Source: Chitinophagales bacterium
GTDB lineage: Bacteria; Bacteroidota; Bacteroidia; Chitinophagales; Chitinophagaceae
Direction of reading: 5' to 3'
Assembly: GCA_026931325.1 (NCBI GenBank)
Contig: JAIXLO010000126.1
Coordinates: 62,001 to 126,000, forward strand
DNA: 64,000 nt
Shown here: positions 61,195 to 64,000 of the stretch, in pieces
Layout of the letters: the number at the start of each line of letters is the position of its first letter
Position numbering within the stretch: position 1 is the first letter of the stretch
Program-made: the position numbers and the translations under genes
The notes under the pieces: generated by a model
The model's database searches: none
What the model was told of the DNA's origin: nothing
Seen by the model: only the letters and a program-made list of their open reading frames with translations

Positions 61195-62310
61195 TCAAGG
61201 TTTATATTTTGCTTGTTCAAAAATAGCTTTTGCTGGAGTGTTTAATAAATCTGCTAAAGATTTTTTTTCATTTTTTTCCATCCATTTTTTTACAATTTGC
61301 CAGCCTACAAATTTTCCAATAAACCCTGGTGAGGCATCTCCTAAAGCTGTTGTTTTTGGTGCATCATTCATATATTCCATTACTATAGAGGGTTCAGTTT
61401 GATAAAGTAAATCGTTTGTTATAAAGAAGCTCCAAATAGATGATTCGTTTTTATAACAACCATCTAACTGTTCTTGTGTATAACCAATTTTTAAACTATC
61501 GGCACTATAAGGCAAAAATGCATCTAACAAATACATTTTTTTTCCTGCTTCAATCATTTGTTCTATCATTGGTTTTCCAATAGTATTTTGCTGATAAAGG
61601 TCATCAATTATAACTTTTAAAACATTTACAGGTATATAAGCTTTATCAAATCTTCTGCTAATAAAAGAAGGGTAAAACTGCTGCATTACATTTTCTTTAT
61701 ACATAGCATAATCCTTGCCCATACTTAGTTGTAAGCCAATAGCCATTATTTCTTCATTAGTTCTAACAGAGCCAGAGCCTCCACTATTATCACTAAGCAT
61801 AATCATTGCATCCCAAGGTCCTATATAAGTAATAAGTTTTGTTGGTAATTGATATTTAGGAAAATAATATTTTACAAACTGAAAACCTTGTTTTATTTCT
61901 TTTTCTATTGATGAAAAATCTGTGAATACTTTTTTAGAATCTTCATACACATTGCTATATGCTCTTATAAAAAGCCTTACATATTGCATAACACTATCAG
62001 GCTGCGGTGGTACAGCTAAAATGTTGTATAAATAATCAATAGAAAATGATGGATATTTTTCAAACAATGTTTGTAAATCTGTATTCAATTTGTTTGTATC
62101 CATTGCAAAAAAATCTTGCTCAAAACGTTGTGTATTAAGCTCTATTTTTATGTTAGATACATCTGGAATTTTCTTTTTCTTTTTACATCCTGTAAAAAAA
62201 ATTAAAGTGCTTACAATAATTAATGTTGTTAACACTTTACTATTTTGAACAAAAAAGTATTGATACTTTATTTTTTGAAAGTACATTCTGATTAATTTTT
62301 CTTTAATCAT
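61195..62310 (-). CDS. gldB: GldB-like gliding-motility lipoprotein
   Basis: About 371 residues from the ATG at 62308-62310. A hydrophobic stretch ends in the lipobox IFFTGC, so the mature form is a lipoprotein. The body matches GldB: FEQDFFAMDTNKLNTDL, YPSFSIDYLYNILAVPP, FQFVKYYFPKYQLPTK, and DNSGGSGSVRTNEEIMAIG. GldB is required for gliding in flavobacteria but is also kept in non-gliding relatives, so motility itself is not proven. The ATG overlaps recQ's TGA by one base (TGATG). A second ATG at 62286 would shorten the N-terminal arm. Confidence 0.8.
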   Translation of the reverse strand: MIKEKLIRMYFQKIKYQYFFVQNSKVLTTLIIVSTLIFFTGCKKKKKIPDVSNIKIELNTQRFEQDFFAMDTNKLNTDLQTLFEKYPSFSIDYLYNILAVPPQPDSVMQYVRLFIRAYSNVYEDSKKVFTDFSSIEKEIKQGFQFVKYYFPKYQLPTKLITYIGPWDAMIMLSDNSGGSGSVRTNEEIMAIGLQLSMGKDYAMYKENVMQQFYPSFISRRFDKAYIPVNVLKVIIDDLYQQNTIGKPMIEQMIEAGKKMYLLDAFLPYSADSLKIGYTQEQLDGCYKNESSIWSFFITNDLLYQTEPSIVMEYMNDAPKTTALGDASPGFIGKFVGWQIVKKWMEKNEKKSLADLLNTPAKAIFEQAKYKP

Positions 62311-64000
62311 CAATTACCATAAACAGTTAAAAATTTAATACGCATTATTTTTAATTGTTCCATAGTATAATCATATTCTGCAAGTTCTTTTTGAGCAACT
62401 TCTAATGCAGATGTATCGCAACTTTTAAAATATTCTAAAATCTCTTCCTGATCTACTTCATCTAACCAATCGTCAATAGCATAATCTAAATTTAGTTTTG
62501 TACCACTGGCAACTATAGTTTCCATTTCCTCTAAAAGCTCATTGATTGTTAAGTCTCTTAAACTTGCAATAGTTTCAATAGGAATTTTTTTATCTACATT
62601 TTGAATAATGAAAATTTTATTACTGCTTTTGTTTACAACACTTCTCATTACAAAATCATCAGGTTTTTCAATTTCATTTTCCTCTACATATTTTGCAATT
62701 AATTCTACAAAAGGCTTACCATATTTTATTGCTTTTCCTTTGCTTACTCCTTGACACTTTTCTAACTCTTCCATAGTGGTAGGATATAAGGTACTCATAT
62801 CTTGTAAAGAATTTTCTAAGAAAATAACAAATGGTGGTAAACCAATTTTCTTAGCCTCTTTTAATCTTAGATCTTTCAGCATTTCAAACAAAACTTCATC
62901 TGCTCCTGCTGATGCTTCTCCTTCAATTTCTACATCATCGTCATCATCATCTGTATCATGAAATAAATTATTTAAAACTATTTTAAAGGATGTTGGTTTT
63001 TTCATCCAAGCCAAACCCTTTTCAGTAAACTTTAATAGCCCATATTCTTCAATATCTTTTGTAATAAGGTTTTCAAGCATCATCTGTCTAATCAAACTAT
63101 TCCAAAAAAGTGCATCTTTATCTTTACCAATACCAAATGTTGGAGACTTATCATGTCTAAACATAGTTACTTGTGGAGTAAGTCTTCCCATAATAACATT
63201 AATGGTATAATCTGCAACAAATCTCTCATCCAAAGCTTTAATAACTTTCATTGCTTTTATAACATCATCTTTAGCTTCTATTTTTTCTTTAGGATGCTTG
63301 CAGTTATCACAGTTGCCACATTTTCTATCACCCCATTCTTCACCAAAATAATGTAGTAAAACTTTTCTTCTACAAACACTACTTTCTGCAAATGCAACAG
63401 TTTCATTAATGAGTTGTGCACCAACTTCTCTTTCACTCAAAGGCTTATCTCTCATCAAGTGTTCTAATTTAGAAACATCTTTATGAGAATAATATAAAAC
63501 ACAAATTCCTTCTAATCCATCACGACCTGCTCTACCTGTTTCTTGATAATAATTTTCAATTGATTTGGGAATATTATAATGAATAACGAAACGTATATCT
63601 GGTTTATCAATACCCATACCAAATGCAACAGTAGCAACAATTACTTGTACTTCTTCGTTCAAAAAATCATCTTGTCTTTTAGTTCTCAATTTTTGATCTA
63701 ACCCTGCATGATAAGCTACAGCTTTAATATTGTTAGCCATCAATAGTTCTGCTAATTCTTCAGTTGTTCTTCTGTTTAATGTATAAATAATACCACTCTT
63801 ACCTTTATGCTGAGTTATGAATTTTACTATATGCTTTATGGTTTGTTCTTTTTTTACTTTAGGCTGAACTTCATAATAAAGATTAGTACGATTGAAAGAA
63901 GAAATAAAAACATTTGGATTCCGAAGTCCTAAGTTTTTAATAATATCACTTTGCACTTTAGGAGTTGCAGTTGCTGTTAAAGCTATAACAGGAATATTAG
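62310..64000 (-). CDS. recQ: ATP-dependent DNA helicase RecQ (N-terminus beyond window)
   Basis: A 3'-5' helicase of recombination and repair, cut by the window edge. Frame reading on to base 64000 gives PVIALTATATPKVQSDI, helicase motif III, so the GTG at 63956 is internal and the motif I and II region is missing. Present are motifs IV to VI (SGIIYTLNRRTTEELAELL, VIVATVAFGMGIDKPDIR, QETGRAGRDG), the zinc Cys cluster (VCRRKVLLHYFGEEWGDRKC, CDNC), RQC and an HRDC domain. An Asp-rich loop (DTDDDDDDVEIEGE) precedes HRDC. A further C-terminal extension of about 130 residues follows. Confidence 0.95.
   Translation of the reverse strand, partial: NIPVIALTATATPKVQSDIIKNLGLRNPNVFISSFNRTNLYYEVQPKVKKEQTIKHIVKFITQHKGKSGIIYTLNRRTTEELAELLMANNIKAVAYHAGLDQKLRTKRQDDFLNEEVQVIVATVAFGMGIDKPDIRFVIHYNIPKSIENYYQETGRAGRDGLEGICVLYYSHKDVSKLEHLMRDKPLSEREVGAQLINETVAFAESSVCRRKVLLHYFGEEWGDRKCGNCDNCKHPKEKIEAKDDVIKAMKVIKALDERFVADYTINVIMGRLTPQVTMFRHDKSPTFGIGKDKDALFWNSLIRQMMLENLITKDIEEYGLLKFTEKGLAWMKKPTSFKIVLNNLFHDTDDDDDDVEIEGEASAGADEVLFEMLKDLRLKEAKKIGLPPFVIFLENSLQDMSTLYPTTMEELEKCQGVSKGKAIKYGKPFVELIAKYVEENEIEKPDDFVMRSVVNKSSNKIFIIQNVDKKIPIETIASLRDLTINELLEEMETIVASGTKLNLDYAIDDWLDEVDQEEILEYFKSCDTSALEVAQKELAEYDYTMEQLKIMRIKFLTVYGN

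Noticed and set aside
63954-63956. GTG as the recQ start codon
   Set aside because: The frame stays open to the window edge and encodes helicase motif III (ALTATATPK), so the gene begins outside.
1-64000. tRNA, rRNA, tmRNA and CRISPR arrays
   Set aside because: Intergenic regions were read for cloverleaf ends, CCA tails, and regularly spaced direct repeats; none were found. Small structured RNAs could have been missed without a covariance search.

Overview
The window is a stretch of chromosome from an AT-rich (roughly 30% GC by eye) member of the Bacteroidota. The evidence is a type IX secretion C-terminal sorting domain, a GldB-like lipoprotein, Bacteroidota-restricted families (DUF4290, DUF2480, DUF2911, a DUF6952-like protein), the acpP-fabF-rnc order, and many promoters of the Bacteroidota type (-7 box TAnnTTTG, sometimes with a -33 TTTG) with no obvious Shine-Dalgarno sequences. 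An affiliation near the Chitinophagales/Sphingobacteriales is plausible but cannot be proven here. Almost everything is core genome. No tRNA, rRNA, prophage, CRISPR array or defence island was seen.

Layout. 0-6 kb: gpsA, a secreted SGNH/PKD protein, a membrane-anchored OB-fold/YceI fusion, a MerC/SCO/Fur metal group and an NAD-dependent epimerase. 6-10.3 kb: a minus-strand run of rlmD, an active rhomboid protease, a rhomboid pseudoprotease and an exo/endonuclease-phosphatase protein. 10.4-20.4 kb: gamma-carbonic-anhydrase-like protein, lpxD, a carboxypeptidase-D-like secreted protein, galE, a metallo-beta-lactamase-fold hydrolase, glmM, a methyltransferase, an LtaS-type sulfatase-fold membrane enzyme and a CNNM/CBS protein. 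20.5-24.4 kb: a multi-PAS histidine kinase followed by a REC-kinase hybrid. 24.5-31.3 kb: pyrD, mnmE, an enoyl-CoA hydratase, acpP-fabF-rnc and lplA. 31.4-32.8 kb: a complete IS4-family insertion sequence with perfect terminal repeats and a target duplication. 32.8-41.4 kb: DUF2911 protein, histidine kinase, lytic transglycosylase, tatA, purH, comEC and lhgO. 41.5-49.2 kb: rimP-nusA-infB and polA. 49.3-52.1 kb: peroxiredoxin/thioredoxin/DUF6952 cluster, DUF2480 protein and a hydrolase. 52.2-53 kb: an acetyltransferase gene bracketed by two copies of a dispersed repeat. 53.4-60.6 kb: dnaB, two M16 peptidases, a small membrane protein, dnaX and a DUF4290 protein. 60.6-61.2 kb: a repeat-filled spacer. 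61.2-64 kb: gldB-like gene and recQ, which runs off the right edge.

How the genes fit together: envelope precursor supply (glmM, galE, lpxD, gpsA), fatty-acid synthesis (acpP, fabF), nucleotide synthesis (pyrD, purH), replication and repair (polA, dnaB, dnaX, recQ), translation and RNA (rimP, nusA, infB, rnc, mnmE, rlmD) and oxidative defence (peroxiredoxin, thioredoxin). Gene packing is tight: eight convergent pairs are separated by only 4-19 bases.

No clearly new multi-gene system was found. The observations most worth following up are the dispersed hairpin repeat family around 52.2-53 kb and 60.7-61.1 kb, the terminator-like hairpin in the rimP-nusA-infB leader, the hairpin just inside the IS left end, the rhomboid pseudoprotease, and -7 boxes placed only 4-8 bases before the start codon.
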